Shown: positions 17,587 to 27,849 of the stretch, one piece after another
Layout of the letters: the number at the start of each line of letters is the position of its first letter
Numbering within the stretch: the stretch's first letter is position 1
IMG/VR virus record: IMGVR_UViG_3300037502_001522
Coordinates: 1-36,245 of that record
Source: a virus
Length of the DNA stretch: 36,245 nt
Direction: 5' to 3' (one strand)
Position numbers and translations under genes: made by a program
The notes under the pieces: generated by a model
Database searches by the model: none
What the model was told of the DNA's origin: nothing
Seen by the model: only the letters and a program-made list of their open reading frames with translations

Positions 17587-19964
17587 TGGAAAATATAATA
17601 ATAAAGTTTGTAGCCGATACATCGGGTCTTGAACCTGCGATTAAGCAGTTAGAATTAATTGGCAAGATAAGCAAAGAAGATGCTGCTGCGTTTAATGCTA
17701 TTAATGCTGAACAAAAAGAGTTTATTCAAAACCTAAATAAGTCAACAACCGAAATGGGCAAGTTGTCTAATCAAGTTGATGATTTGATGACTGAAATTCA
17801 AGGGGGTGTTTTAGAAGATTTTGCTGACCATTTATCCGATGTAACCAAAGAAACCAAAGAAGCAGGCAATGGTTTTAAATCAATGAAAGCCGAATTGCGT
17901 GAATTAAAAGCACAGATTGCGAGTGGTACATTGGGCGAAAAGGAATTACGAGAAGCCACAAAAAGAGCGGCAGAATTAACTGATGAACTTGGTGATGTTA
18001 GTGATAAGGTAAAAGCATTGGCAAGCGACACAAAACGAATTGATGCAGTAGTAACAGCATTTAAAGGAATAGCCGCAGCCGCATCAGTTGCCGCAGGTGC
18101 ATCGGCTTTGTTTGGAAGAGAGAATGAAAAACTAAATCAAACATTAGCCAAGGCGCAAGGTGCAATGGCTTTATTACAAGGTGTTCAAGAATTGGCAAAC
18201 ATAGCCACGACAGAGGGAGCATTAAAAACAATGGTATTAGATGGGGCGCAAAAAACTGCTGCTGTAAGTGCCAGAGTGATGGGAACAAGTATAGCAGGAG
18301 CAACAGCGGTTGCAACAGCAGGATTAAGTTTATTAGTTGCAGGATTAGTTTCACTTGTAATTTATCTAAATGACACAAGTGATGATGTAGAGGAGTTTAA
18401 CAAAACCATAGCAAATATAGGAAAAGATGAGGGCAGTCTTGAAAATGCACGTACAAGGATTGAATTAATACGTAAAGGTTTAACAGATGAAGCCAAATTA
18501 CGATTAGATGCAGTAAATGCAAGAAATAAAGCATTGCTTCAATTTCAAACAGAATTTAGAAAAGACATAAAGGCAATTGATGATGCATTTAATAAATTAG
18601 AAAGTGCTGATAAAATAAGAGAAAATGGCAAGTATTTAAGAGAGCGTAAAAAAATAATAGACCAATTCAATAAAGATAGTATTCTTGTAGAAAAAACATA
18701 TCAAGATGAATTAGCACAAATTGATAAGGAAGTTGCAGAAGCTAAACAAAAAACAGCAAAAGAAACAAGTGGTAAAATTGTAGAAAACAAAAAAAAGGAA
18801 ACACAAGATTTAATTAATGAACAAAAAAGAGCATTACGTGAGGAAATTGCAGCAAATCAATTGGCATTAGAGTCTGCAACTTCCATTGATGAAAAAGCAT
18901 TTTATTATAAAAAAATAACCGAACTTAAAAAAGACCAAGTGAGGTTAACCGAGGATTTAACGGATAGCGAATTGATATTAAGATTGGAGCAATTCGATAA
19001 AGAATATGAAGCATTTGTAAAATTGTTAGTGGATAAAAAATATGCCCAAGATGGATATTACGATGCAGATTTAGAAGCGTGGGCAGCAAATGAGCAAGCA
19101 AAGATTGATGCAGCTAAGGCCGCAGCCGCAAAACAAGCTGAAGAAGATAAGAAAAAGAAGAAAAAAGCATTTGAAGATGGCGCAGAACTCACACAATTTA
19201 CCATTGACCAAGCACGTGTTGTTGCCGACACGGTATTCACCATCATGCAACAAAACAGGCAAGCTATATTCGATGCTGACATGGCGAAACTTGAAGAAGC
19301 GCGTGAGCGTGAACTTGACAATAAAAACTTAACAGAGTCGCAACGTGCGCAGATTGAAAAGCGTTATAAATTAGAAGAAGCACGATTAAAGCAACAAGCG
19401 TGGAAGCAACAAAAGGATGCTGATTTAGCGCAAGCAGTTATCAATGGTGCGCTTGCCATAAGTAGAGCATGGACATTAGGTTTACCTGCTGCCATCCCTG
19501 CATCAATAGCCGCAGGTGTTGCTACGGCTGCTCAAATAGCCGTGATAGCGAACACTAAACCGCCAAAGTTTGCCGATGGTACTGAATTTTTAATTGGTGC
19601 CGGAACAGGTCGCAGCGATAATAACCTTGCATACCTATCACATGGTGAGCGTGTCGTTCCTGCTTCGGTCAATAGTGATTATTATCCTGCATTGTCAGCC
19701 ATCCATAACAGAGAAGTTGAACCAACGTTTGCAAACAACATACTAACGGCATTGGCCAATGGAACATTCGACCTTGCAGCGCAATATCATCAAGGCCAAA
19801 GCAAAGGCAAATCAACCTTTGATGTTGAAAAACTTGGCAAAGTATTGGAAAAGCACAAGACAAATGTGAACATAAACATTGATGAGAATGGCTTTAACAA
19901 ATATGTTGAGAAGTCGAACAGCAGGACAGAGTTTAGAAACGCTAAATTGAGAATAAAAGCATGA
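17586..19964 (+). CDS. Tape measure protein
   Basis: 792 aa from GTG 17586, which overlaps the stop of the frameshift extension. Long helical coiled coils (residues 30-140 and 330-600), alanine-rich hydrophobic stretches near 155-180 and 235-265 (GATAVATAGLSLLVAGLVSL), and a glycine-rich C terminus after KPPKFADGTEFLIGAGTGRS are typical. Length suggests a tail of roughly 110-120 nm using 1.5 Å per residue. A TATCTTTG -7-like sequence lies at 17510-17517 without a -33 partner. Confidence 0.85.
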   Translation: MENIIIKFVADTSGLEPAIKQLELIGKISKEDAAAFNAINAEQKEFIQNLNKSTTEMGKLSNQVDDLMTEIQGGVLEDFADHLSDVTKETKEAGNGFKSMKAELRELKAQIASGTLGEKELREATKRAAELTDELGDVSDKVKALASDTKRIDAVVTAFKGIAAAASVAAGASALFGRENEKLNQTLAKAQGAMALLQGVQELANIATTEGALKTMVLDGAQKTAAVSARVMGTSIAGATAVATAGLSLLVAGLVSLVIYLNDTSDDVEEFNKTIANIGKDEGSLENARTRIELIRKGLTDEAKLRLDAVNARNKALLQFQTEFRKDIKAIDDAFNKLESADKIRENGKYLRERKKIIDQFNKDSILVEKTYQDELAQIDKEVAEAKQKTAKETSGKIVENKKKETQDLINEQKRALREEIAANQLALESATSIDEKAFYYKKITELKKDQVRLTEDLTDSELILRLEQFDKEYEAFVKLLVDKKYAQDGYYDADLEAWAANEQAKIDAAKAAAAKQAEEDKKKKKKAFEDGAELTQFTIDQARVVADTVFTIMQQNRQAIFDADMAKLEEARERELDNKNLTESQRAQIEKRYKLEEARLKQQAWKQQKDADLAQAVINGALAISRAWTLGLPAAIPASIAAGVATAAQIAVIANTKPPKFADGTEFLIGAGTGRSDNNLAYLSHGERVVPASVNSDYYPALSAIHNREVEPTFANNILTALANGTFDLAAQYHQGQSKGKSTFDVEKLGKVLEKHKTNVNINIDENGFNKYVEKSNSRTEFRNAKLRIKA

Positions 19965-22159
19965 TATGGCAATTTAGTTTAGTAGATATTAATAACATTG
20001 CGGTTGTTGTTGATGAGCCGGTAGGGTGGGATGGCATAGCTTGTAACTTTACACGTAACCTAACACATCACGGGATATTCACAAATGTAACAACCAACTC
20101 ATTTGAATGGGTAGAGGATGCTTACGATTTACTACTTGCCGAGTATCAAATGAATGGTGCAAATGGTTCAATGGACTTATTGATTGAATATCAATGTGCA
20201 GAGGGCGATACATTAACAACATATTTTAGGGGCAAATTTGACTTTAACACTTTTGAAAGACAGTGTTTAGATTATTGCTTTATTAAATGCGATGTAACGG
20301 CCACAAAATGCACAGATATATTCTTATCACGTATGGGGCAGGATGTGAACGTACAAAGCACGCAAAACTTTGATGGTGATGCAATAGCACCAATGACATT
20401 CACTACCTTAAACATTGAGGGGCAGGATATATTTGTGCAGAATAAAGCGGATAACGACAATGGAGATAACTTTGTTGGATTAACACTTGACACTTCGGGA
20501 ATAACAGGAACACGATATTATGATATACCTATATTGTTGCCAAACAATCCGATAATTGAGTTTGGAGATTGGAACGTTAACAATATTAGTCCATCAATTG
20601 TGGCAAAGAATGAGGGAATAGATAATATAGAATTCCCCATGAGTGGCAGTGATTTTAGTCAGTATTTTAATTTTATTTACTTGTATCAACCTGCCGTTGA
20701 TGATTGTGTTTCAAACATTGATTACACATGGCGAACAAAGGGCAATTTCAATATTACACCTAATTACAACGGCTTTATTGAAATTACTTTAAGAGCTATA
20801 CAAGTAAACCCATTTACCGGCCCTGCAATAAGTTTAGGAACAGTAATAATTGCCACAGGTGTTGCTTTAACCAATGGCGTTCAAACAACTATTGCCTTTG
20901 ATGAAACAAATTCATCATCATTTACAAATGGCACTCCATTTGATTTTGTTGCATTTTACTTTCATTTAGAGATATTAAAAACAACAGCATCAGCACTTGA
21001 CCAAAATGTAATAAGCATTGACTACGATAGTGGCAGTGTAAATTACTTCAACATGGAAGCCAATAGTGCTTGTGGTGAAACAACAACCGACTCCGTATCA
21101 TTGCCCGATTTATTAGAGTGGCTACCAACTGCATACTATTCATCGGAATGTCCACAGTTGCAAATTGAAAGTGAATTGCGTGATTGTTTGGCGCGTTACT
21201 CAATAACAAAAGGTTCGTTTTTACGGAATGTAACCGAGCCAAGCGTGCCACAATTGTTTACAAGTTTTGAGTTTATGTTTGACAATTGCCGTAAGATATT
21301 TAACATCGGATGGGGGTTTGATAACAATGAAACCGAATTATTGATTGGCAACATTAATGATTTTTACCTTGGTTCAGTTGTGGCTGATGTTGGATTGGTA
21401 AACAAGGCCACATTCACAACGGCAAAGGATTTGATTTATGGCACAATAACAATAGGTTATAACAAGTGGGAAGCAGAAGAGTACAACGGCCTTGATGAAA
21501 CGAATACCGAGCGACAATATCGCAGGAATATCAACAGCAATCCATCGGAACTTGACTTAATGGCCGACATCATCAGCGCAGGATATACCATTGAGGTAAC
21601 ACGCAGGAAGAACCAAGCGGAAACAGGTACGAGTGATTGGCGTTATGATGATGATTTGTTTATCATCAATACTTTTGAAGATGAGGGGCAACTATACGCT
21701 TATAGAGGTGTTGACCTTTCGCCTGCATTTGTTTATTCGCCTGCAACACGTATGAACTTTGCGCTCACACCTGTGCGTAACTTGATGAGGTGGTTTCGTA
21801 CATTGGCAGCACCAACTCCCGATGTTACAAATGAGTCGTTAAAGTTTACAAGTGGCACAGGTAACTTTAAAGCAGGCGGTCAAATGACTACTTCATGCCC
21901 GGTTGAAATTCAACAGATATTTGAGAATAGCATAATAAACAGCACATTGTTTCAAAGCAGTTATAAACCCATTTGGAAAACAATATATGCGACATTTGAT
22001 GCACCGCTAACAATGGTGCAGTTTGAAGCGATAAAAACAAACGTATACGGTGCTATCCGCTTCCGTTGTGGGAATGATTTATACCTTGGCAACATTGTAA
22101 CATTGAGCCACGAACCGAATACCGGGTTAGCATCCTTTAAATTACTATTGAGAAGATAA
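19961..22159 (+). CDS. Distal tail / tail-tip structural protein
   Basis: 732 aa, beta-rich with many Asp, Asn and Thr. N terminus MIWQFSLVDINNIAVVVDEP then DGIACNFTRNLTHHGIFTNV, a layout I know from large tail-tip proteins encoded after the tape measure in Bacteroidetes phages. It overlaps the tape measure by 4 bp and the next gene by 1 bp. The role as distal tail or baseplate hub is inferred from position and size. Confidence 0.65.
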   Translation: MIWQFSLVDINNIAVVVDEPVGWDGIACNFTRNLTHHGIFTNVTTNSFEWVEDAYDLLLAEYQMNGANGSMDLLIEYQCAEGDTLTTYFRGKFDFNTFERQCLDYCFIKCDVTATKCTDIFLSRMGQDVNVQSTQNFDGDAIAPMTFTTLNIEGQDIFVQNKADNDNGDNFVGLTLDTSGITGTRYYDIPILLPNNPIIEFGDWNVNNISPSIVAKNEGIDNIEFPMSGSDFSQYFNFIYLYQPAVDDCVSNIDYTWRTKGNFNITPNYNGFIEITLRAIQVNPFTGPAISLGTVIIATGVALTNGVQTTIAFDETNSSSFTNGTPFDFVAFYFHLEILKTTASALDQNVISIDYDSGSVNYFNMEANSACGETTTDSVSLPDLLEWLPTAYYSSECPQLQIESELRDCLARYSITKGSFLRNVTEPSVPQLFTSFEFMFDNCRKIFNIGWGFDNNETELLIGNINDFYLGSVVADVGLVNKATFTTAKDLIYGTITIGYNKWEAEEYNGLDETNTERQYRRNINSNPSELDLMADIISAGYTIEVTRRKNQAETGTSDWRYDDDLFIINTFEDEGQLYAYRGVDLSPAFVYSPATRMNFALTPVRNLMRWFRTLAAPTPDVTNESLKFTSGTGNFKAGGQMTTSCPVEIQQIFENSIINSTLFQSSYKPIWKTIYATFDAPLTMVQFEAIKTNVYGAIRFRCGNDLYLGNIVTLSHEPNTGLASFKLLLRR

Positions 22160-23052
22160 TGGCTACTATAACTAATATAAGTAATAGCTTCGTAACGTGG
22201 TACAATTTTGCAACCGAAAGCGGAAGAAGTGAGTATGTTACCGACACCATATGTGGTATTCAAAAAGATTTTTGTTTGCCTATTTACGATGTTTATGACT
22301 TGTCATTTCAAGTGCAAGTGACAACGAATGTCGATTTATTAGACCCTGCAAACTTACCGCCAATATATCGCAATGACCCTGTTCCACCGCCATTTGTAGT
22401 ACCACTCACAGGAGTGATTGCAAAGGTTAATCTTGTTGGTACTAACACCTATAATATTTGGTTTACTTTTTTTGCATCGAACTTGCTTGATGGCTTATTC
22501 GATGGTGACTGCTTTACTTTGTCGATTGTATTTGATGACTCATCAAATTTCGTTTCAAATCAATGCTTTAAAAAAATTGCAGATAAATGTTTAACTACAC
22601 GTGTTACTTACTTCAATAACGAGAATGCATTTGGCTTTGATTATCGCGTTGCAGTTATACAAATCAATCCACCACCTGCACCGCCTTTGATACTACCCAC
22701 CATCAACGCAGTCCGCTTGCCGTTCTACCTCAAAGAACCAATCATTAGTAGCGACAAGAACGTGTATGTGCGTAGTGATGGCAGCCGTAAATTATTATCG
22801 GCAAGGTTGTCGAAGAAGTACAAGGCATTAGTCGACCACGTGCCCGAAGAAGTGCATCAAAATTTAGTTGTTGCGCTTAACCACGATGAGGTTACATTTT
22901 ATCCCGACAACATCACAAACGGCATTCGTGTACGTTTTGAGGATGAGTACAATAATAATTTTCCCGAAGTGATGCAAAATGTGTCAATTTGGTCAGCAGA
23001 TTTCACTATCTTTGAAACTCCATTTAATAACTTCAATTCAAACTGCTCATAA
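22159..23052 (+). CDS. Tail-tip associated protein (297 aa)
   Basis: Beta-rich, with a Pro-rich linker near residue 75 (PVPPPFVVPL) and near 175 (NPPPAPPLILP) dividing two or three domains. The C-terminal part (YVRSDGSRKLLSARLSKKYK) includes a compact domain with E-V-T-F-Y-P-D. The position right after the tail-tip protein supports a tail-tip or tail-fibre-connector role. No named family is recognised. Confidence 0.55.
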   Translation: MATITNISNSFVTWYNFATESGRSEYVTDTICGIQKDFCLPIYDVYDLSFQVQVTTNVDLLDPANLPPIYRNDPVPPPFVVPLTGVIAKVNLVGTNTYNIWFTFFASNLLDGLFDGDCFTLSIVFDDSSNFVSNQCFKKIADKCLTTRVTYFNNENAFGFDYRVAVIQINPPPAPPLILPTINAVRLPFYLKEPIISSDKNVYVRSDGSRKLLSARLSKKYKALVDHVPEEVHQNLVVALNHDEVTFYPDNITNGIRVRFEDEYNNNFPEVMQNVSIWSADFTIFETPFNNFNSNCS

Positions 23053-23925
23053 ATGACAACAGGCATCTTAATAATCGCAGTTGGGGCAAAGGGTTACGGA
23101 CAATTAGCAGGTTCATTGGCGGCTTCATTACGTGCCAATAATGTTACATTGCCTATTTGTTTAGCCCATCAACCCGAAACTATTACACGTTTGAATGAAC
23201 AGTATTTAGATTTATTTACAGACTTCGTTTTGATTGATGATAAACACATTACACTTAACGATAATACCGAGTGTTATATCAAAGCAAAGGCATATATGGA
23301 TGAATTAACACCGTATGATTATACGTTGTTTATGGATGCCGATATGTTAGCTTTAAACAATGGTTCAATCAATAATGTTATTGATAGTTTAAATGGTGTT
23401 GATTTTGCAATAAAAAACAGTGGCTTTACCACCTTTGATAGTGATACATTGAATGCTGATAGTAAGCAATGGGCAAATATCTTTGAAGTGCGTGATAAAT
23501 TTGGATTTACAAATGAAAAGATTTGGAACGTACATAGTGAGTTTATCTTTTGGAAAAAAGGCCATCCAGTGTTTGCAAAATGGATTGAAAACTTTAACAA
23601 TATACGTGTTGAAAATATTGAATTTGGCGGTTGCATCCCCGATGAATTGCCGTTATGGATTGCCATGTGTCAGTTAGGTGTTGAACCTCATATTGCCAAT
23701 TGGCATCCATCATATTGGCCAATGGATAGCAGAAAAATGAAACGGTTAAAGGACATGAAAGAAGAGGGATATTGTGCTATTAGTATTGGTGGCAATAATA
23801 TTCATCAAGTGCAACGTGAGGCCTATGATTTATTGATTTCTTTATATGCAAAAATGCTTAATTTGCGATACCCCTTTAAAGCACAACCTAAAAAAAAATG
23901 GGTTGCAAATAGAACACATTACTAA
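23053..23925 (+). CDS. Glycosyltransferase with DxD motif (GT8-like)
   Basis: 290 aa beginning one base after the upstream stop. TGILIIAVGAKGYGQLAGSL, then FMDADMLAL with DAD at 95-97, WNVHSEFIFWK and GGCIPDELPLW fit a GT-A glycosyltransferase of the GT8 type. It is inserted between tail-tip and portal genes. Two glycosyltransferases in the virion module suggest decoration of capsid or tail proteins. The acceptor is unknown. Confidence 0.75.
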   Translation: MTTGILIIAVGAKGYGQLAGSLAASLRANNVTLPICLAHQPETITRLNEQYLDLFTDFVLIDDKHITLNDNTECYIKAKAYMDELTPYDYTLFMDADMLALNNGSINNVIDSLNGVDFAIKNSGFTTFDSDTLNADSKQWANIFEVRDKFGFTNEKIWNVHSEFIFWKKGHPVFAKWIENFNNIRVENIEFGGCIPDELPLWIAMCQLGVEPHIANWHPSYWPMDSRKMKRLKDMKEEGYCAISIGGNNIHQVQREAYDLLISLYAKMLNLRYPFKAQPKKKWVANRTHY

Positions 23926-25637
23926 TGGACAAAAAATTTGCCATAATCAATGCCGAGATAGTATCGGAAATTATACGTAAACCACACATTGAAGCCGAAG
24001 AGTATGAGAATTTTCTATACTACTCCGACAACGAATATCCTCACAAACTTATTGATGAGAATAGGCCAAACGAACACAATATCGTAAAGGAATATCGCAA
24101 GAAAACATATCAACCTGTGTTTAGCGAAGTGTTTGACCGTGTGTTGAACTCATTGAACAAGATACAACGTGCCGATGGTTTCATGCTGAAATTCCCTGAC
24201 CAGAGTGAATTTAGCAAGATAAGTGCCGATGAAAAACTTGATGTTTATTTGACTAAAAACTTTACAGCATCAAAATCATTATTCAATTGGGCATTTCAAG
24301 TAGGGTTAAAACAAGCAGTAATTGATGTTAATGGTGTTGTAATTGTATGGAATGAGGAAGAGGTAATCGAAACAGAATATACAAAGCCACAAGCGTTTAT
24401 AATTAATTCCGACCGCATCATATACAGTTACGAAAACAATGCTATTGTTTACAAAGATGATGATGACCGCAATGTTTATTATTCGATTGATAAAGTATCA
24501 TGGAATAAATACAAACGTGATTACAAGTCAAACAAGTGGGTTATGGTTGAGCAATACTTTCATAACCTTGGATTGTTTCCCGGCTTTACCATTGGCGGCA
24601 TAGTTGAAGAAGAAGAAGAATTAGGCCGCGAATATCAATCAGTATTTCGTGCAATGTTGCCGTGGCTAAACGTGGCCACAATTGAGTTTAGTGATTTGCG
24701 TGCTGAAATTACGCAGCACATACATTCAACTGTTTGGATATATCAAGACCAACAATGTCCAACCTGCAACGGTAACGGATGGCTTAACAGGGATAATGAG
24801 AAAGTGCCATGTACGAATGGCGAGTGTAAAGGCGGTCAAATACCGTTATCGCCTTATGAAACATTGCGCGTAAGACCTGCTAAAACAACAATGGGTGAAG
24901 TGCCTGCACCAACCCCACCAATGGGTTACATTCAAAAGCAACCCGAGATAGCAGAGTTGCAAGATAGGCGCATCAATGAAATGCGTTATCGTGCGTTGGC
25001 AGCAGTAAACATGCAGTTTTTGGAGTCAACACCAACGGCTCAAAGCGGTGTTGCAAAGGCATACGATAGGGATGAAACTAACAACACATTTTATTCAGTT
25101 GCCACTAATTTAGGGTTAATGATGGAGCGCATTAGCTTCCTTGTTGCCAAATGGCGTTATGGTTTGCTTTATGCCGATGCTGATTTACAAAGAATGTGTC
25201 CTGTTTGCATCGTTCCCAATACGTTCGATGTTTTGGGTTCACAAACTATTGTTGATGAAATTAAGAGCGCAAAGGATAGCACATTGAACGATGCTGTGTT
25301 AAGTGAAATGGAGTTAGAATTTATTAAAAAGCGTTTCCCGAACGACATCGAAATGCAGAATAAACTTCGTGCTGCCTTTGAACTTGACCCTGCGAGTGGT
25401 AAGACAGAGGAGCAGAAAGCACTATTGGTAAGCAATAGATTGATGAGCAAGGTTGATGCTGTGATTAGCACTTACATATTTGACTTTGTTGACCGTGCCA
25501 TTGCCGAAAACAAGGACTTTATCAATCTAACTAAATCACAGAAGTATGCGATATTGGAGCAATACGCAACTGAAAAGATTAGGAATATTGAAGCAAAAGA
25601 TAAATTAATTGAAAGCATATTAGGTGTCAGCGAGTAA
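23925..25637 (+). CDS. Portal protein with zinc-finger-like insertion
   Basis: 570 aa, the right size for a portal. N-terminal helices, a central beta-rich domain, and the stem-like region VFRAMLPWLNVATIEFSDLR (240-259) fit SPP1-gp6/HK97-type portals. A CPTCNGNG...CTNGEC insertion (C278, C281, C296, C301) looks like a DnaJ-type zinc knuckle, unusual for portals but frequent in Bacteroidetes phage homologues as I recall. It begins on the last base of the glycosyltransferase stop and overlaps the head-morphogenesis gene by 14 bp. Confidence 0.75.
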   Translation: MDKKFAIINAEIVSEIIRKPHIEAEEYENFLYYSDNEYPHKLIDENRPNEHNIVKEYRKKTYQPVFSEVFDRVLNSLNKIQRADGFMLKFPDQSEFSKISADEKLDVYLTKNFTASKSLFNWAFQVGLKQAVIDVNGVVIVWNEEEVIETEYTKPQAFIINSDRIIYSYENNAIVYKDDDDRNVYYSIDKVSWNKYKRDYKSNKWVMVEQYFHNLGLFPGFTIGGIVEEEEELGREYQSVFRAMLPWLNVATIEFSDLRAEITQHIHSTVWIYQDQQCPTCNGNGWLNRDNEKVPCTNGECKGGQIPLSPYETLRVRPAKTTMGEVPAPTPPMGYIQKQPEIAELQDRRINEMRYRALAAVNMQFLESTPTAQSGVAKAYDRDETNNTFYSVATNLGLMMERISFLVAKWRYGLLYADADLQRMCPVCIVPNTFDVLGSQTIVDEIKSAKDSTLNDAVLSEMELEFIKKRFPNDIEMQNKLRAAFELDPASGKTEEQKALLVSNRLMSKVDAVISTYIFDFVDRAIAENKDFINLTKSQKYAILEQYATEKIRNIEAKDKLIESILGVSE

Positions 25638-26535
25638 AGACATACAAAAGGTACTTGATGCAGTTGATAATGGTTTGATTGACTTCAATGAAGCTATCCC
25701 TGCCATTCAAGAGCAGATTTACAGGCGGTTGTTGAGGTTTCAAAAGGAGTTAATCGTACAAGGCGATACCATTACCAATTCAGCAAGGAATATCAAACTG
25801 TTATCCGACCTCAAGACTGATATGGAAAGCATTATACTTGATGACACTGATTATCTTGAAAGCGTTACTAAATTAGGCAAGTTGTATGAAAAGGTTGATA
25901 CGTTAAACAATAATTACTTTAAGGCATTAGAAAAGAAATTCAAACCGCCAAAGGTATTAGAAGCTATCCGCAAACAATCGGTTACGCTTATGGTTGAAAG
26001 CATGACCGAAAGCGGGTTAAACACATCACTCATTACTCCGATACGTGAAATGATTATGACTTACACAACAACGGGTGGAAGCTACTCAAAGATGACAAAG
26101 GAGTTAAACAACTTCATCAATGGCACTCCAGAAATCGATGGCGCATTGGTTAAGTACACAAAGCAGATTGCAACCGATTCAATCAATCAATACACGGCAA
26201 CGGTAAACAGCGTTATATCATCGGACTTGGGATGGGAGTGGTATAGATATGTAGGCAGTAACATAAAGACAACACGCACGTTTTGTAAGGCATTGACACA
26301 AAAACAATACTATCACATAAGCGAATTGCCAAAGATTATCAAGGGCAACTTTGAAGAATTTAAGGCAATGAAAGGACAGATATACGACAGAACAGGATTG
26401 CCAGAGGGCATGTATGAGGACACAAACACAAGCAACTTCCCTGTTTACCGTGGTGGTTACAATTGCGGACATCAAGCATACCCAATACCAACAAGTTTAG
26501 TACCAAAGAACATTATCAATCAATTAAATAAATAA
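25624..26535 (+). CDS. Phage head morphogenesis protein (Mu gpF-like)
   Basis: 303 aa from GTG 25624. The C-terminal part TRTFCKALTQKQYYHISELP, then FPVYRGGYNCGHQAYPI, is the minor capsid/MuF type, with conserved R-T-F-C and N-C-x-H residues. The N-terminal half is helical. It sits directly after the portal, as expected for a protein ejected or bound inside the head. Confidence 0.8.
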   Translation: MSASKDIQKVLDAVDNGLIDFNEAIPAIQEQIYRRLLRFQKELIVQGDTITNSARNIKLLSDLKTDMESIILDDTDYLESVTKLGKLYEKVDTLNNNYFKALEKKFKPPKVLEAIRKQSVTLMVESMTESGLNTSLITPIREMIMTYTTTGGSYSKMTKELNNFINGTPEIDGALVKYTKQIATDSINQYTATVNSVISSDLGWEWYRYVGSNIKTTRTFCKALTQKQYYHISELPKIIKGNFEEFKAMKGQIYDRTGLPEGMYEDTNTSNFPVYRGGYNCGHQAYPIPTSLVPKNIINQLNK

Positions 26536-26538
26536 ACA

Positions 26539-26892
26539 ATGGAAACAAATCCGACACAAACAAAGAAGTACAAGTTACTATTAATTACTGATGCAAGGGG
26601 CAACAAAAAGCACGTGCCATCAAATCCATCAAACAAAAGTTTTTATGCTGCTTACAAATCAACTTTGAGCAAAGATAAGCGTGAAAAGTACACGATTGAA
26701 GAAGTTGAACTAACAGTTGATGAAGCGGCCGAGATTGGAGTTGCAGAAGCACATGCCGAGAAGTACCCTGTGGTCCGCAAAGGTCAACAAGCGCAGCAGT
26801 CGAATGACATCGTTGCAATGTTGTTAAAACAAAATCAAGAACTTGCCGAAAGATTGGCAGTTATTGAAGCTAAAAAAGGAGGAGCCAAGTAA
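26539..26892 (+). CDS. Hypothetical head-region protein (117 aa)
   Basis: Lys/Glu-rich, starting METNPTQTKKYKLLLITDAR then EVELTVDEAAEIGVAEAHAE, with a coiled-coil C terminus (LKQNQELAERLAVIEAK). Located between head morphogenesis and the scaffold-like gene, it could be a capsid-assembly accessory protein. No family is recognised. Confidence 0.6.
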   Translation: METNPTQTKKYKLLLITDARGNKKHVPSNPSNKSFYAAYKSTLSKDKREKYTIEEVELTVDEAAEIGVAEAHAEKYPVVRKGQQAQQSNDIVAMLLKQNQELAERLAVIEAKKGGAK

Positions 26893-26951
26893 TGCCAAAA
26901 GGAACAAAACCAACTAAACCACGTGGCGGGTGCTGCGGTGGAAGTCGTTAA
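26892..26951 (+). CDS. 19-residue Gly/Cys mini-ORF
   Basis: MPKGTKPTKPRGGCCGGSR. Its ATG overlaps the previous stop as TAATG. Very short basic Gly-Cys-Cys-Gly peptides after the capsid accessory gene recur in Bacteroidetes phages as I recall. Too short for a firm call; conservation in other phages would decide. Confidence 0.4.
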   Translation: MPKGTKPTKPRGGCCGGSR

Positions 26952-26976
26952 TTAATCATTTAAAAAACATAACAAC

Positions 26977-27825
26977 ATGGCATTATTAGCTGAAATATTA
27001 GAACAATTGTTGCCGAAAATCGGCATCGCACAAGGCACTGATGAGTTTAATTTAATCGTGCAAAACAAGGGAGTAGCGTTTGAAGTACCCGATAAGGTAA
27101 AGGAAGCACTACCAACATTGCTTACAATTGAAGAAGCAAAACACAATCCAACATTAAAAGCGCATTATTATGGTAACGCCCTTGACCCATTCAACAAAAA
27201 AGTTGAAACGTGGCTAAAAGACAACGGTGTTAGTGAGGATGATGCAAGGGCAATAAGCGAAAACAAAAACACATTTGAAAAGATTGAAAGGGCAATCGCA
27301 GCCATAGCAGCTACGAAGCCACAAACAAAGTCAAATGATGCTGAATTAAAGCAGAAGATTAATGAACTTAACCAAATGCTATCACAACAACAACGTGAGC
27401 GTGATGAAGCGGTTAATAGCGTGCGTAATGAGTATGAGCAGAGGTTTACTGAACAAGAAATTGATGCGATTATCGGTTCAAAATCATTGCCCGGTCAATT
27501 CGATGCAGAGGTTGAACGTAGGATTGCACGTGAATTTTTAAACAAAAAGCTATCCGAAAAAAATGCAACCGTAAAAAGAATTGAAGGAAAATTAAAATTA
27601 GTTGCAAAAGATGATGAAAAAATGTTTATCTTTGACAACGGAAAGGAACTCGACCTTGACACTCTCACAAACATGGCCTTGGCCGACAATAAGTTTATAA
27701 AAGTAAATGGCGCAGGAAGTCAAGCACAACCGAAGCCGACATCAGGTGGTCAAACACCAAAACTTAACAACGCTGCCAACTCCGCAATGGCTGACATAGA
27801 GAAAGCACTTGACGGCTTTAAGTAG
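26977..27825 (+). CDS. Capsid scaffolding-like protein
   Basis: 282 aa. N-terminal globular part, a helix-coil middle (DAELKQKINELNQMLSQQQR, ERDEAVNSVRNEYEQRF), and the domain DDEKMFIFDNGKELDLDTLT near 210-230, then a low-complexity Gln/Gly/Pro tail ending in a short basic helix. Central coiled coil and position just before the major capsid gene are typical of scaffolding proteins. No protease signature is seen. Confidence 0.65.
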   Translation: MALLAEILEQLLPKIGIAQGTDEFNLIVQNKGVAFEVPDKVKEALPTLLTIEEAKHNPTLKAHYYGNALDPFNKKVETWLKDNGVSEDDARAISENKNTFEKIERAIAAIAATKPQTKSNDAELKQKINELNQMLSQQQRERDEAVNSVRNEYEQRFTEQEIDAIIGSKSLPGQFDAEVERRIAREFLNKKLSEKNATVKRIEGKLKLVAKDDEKMFIFDNGKELDLDTLTNMALADNKFIKVNGAGSQAQPKPTSGGQTPKLNNAANSAMADIEKALDGFK

Positions 27826-27849
27826 CAGCAATAAAAACAATAATTTACA

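Noticed and set aside
18061-18378. Minus-strand Leu-rich frame opposite the tape measure gene
   Set aside because: Produced by the Ala-rich hydrophobic stretch of the tape measure on the opposite strand.
19090-19332. Alternate-frame ORF inside the tape measure gene
   Set aside because: Lys-rich shadow of the coiled coil; no start signal and no sign of coding bias.
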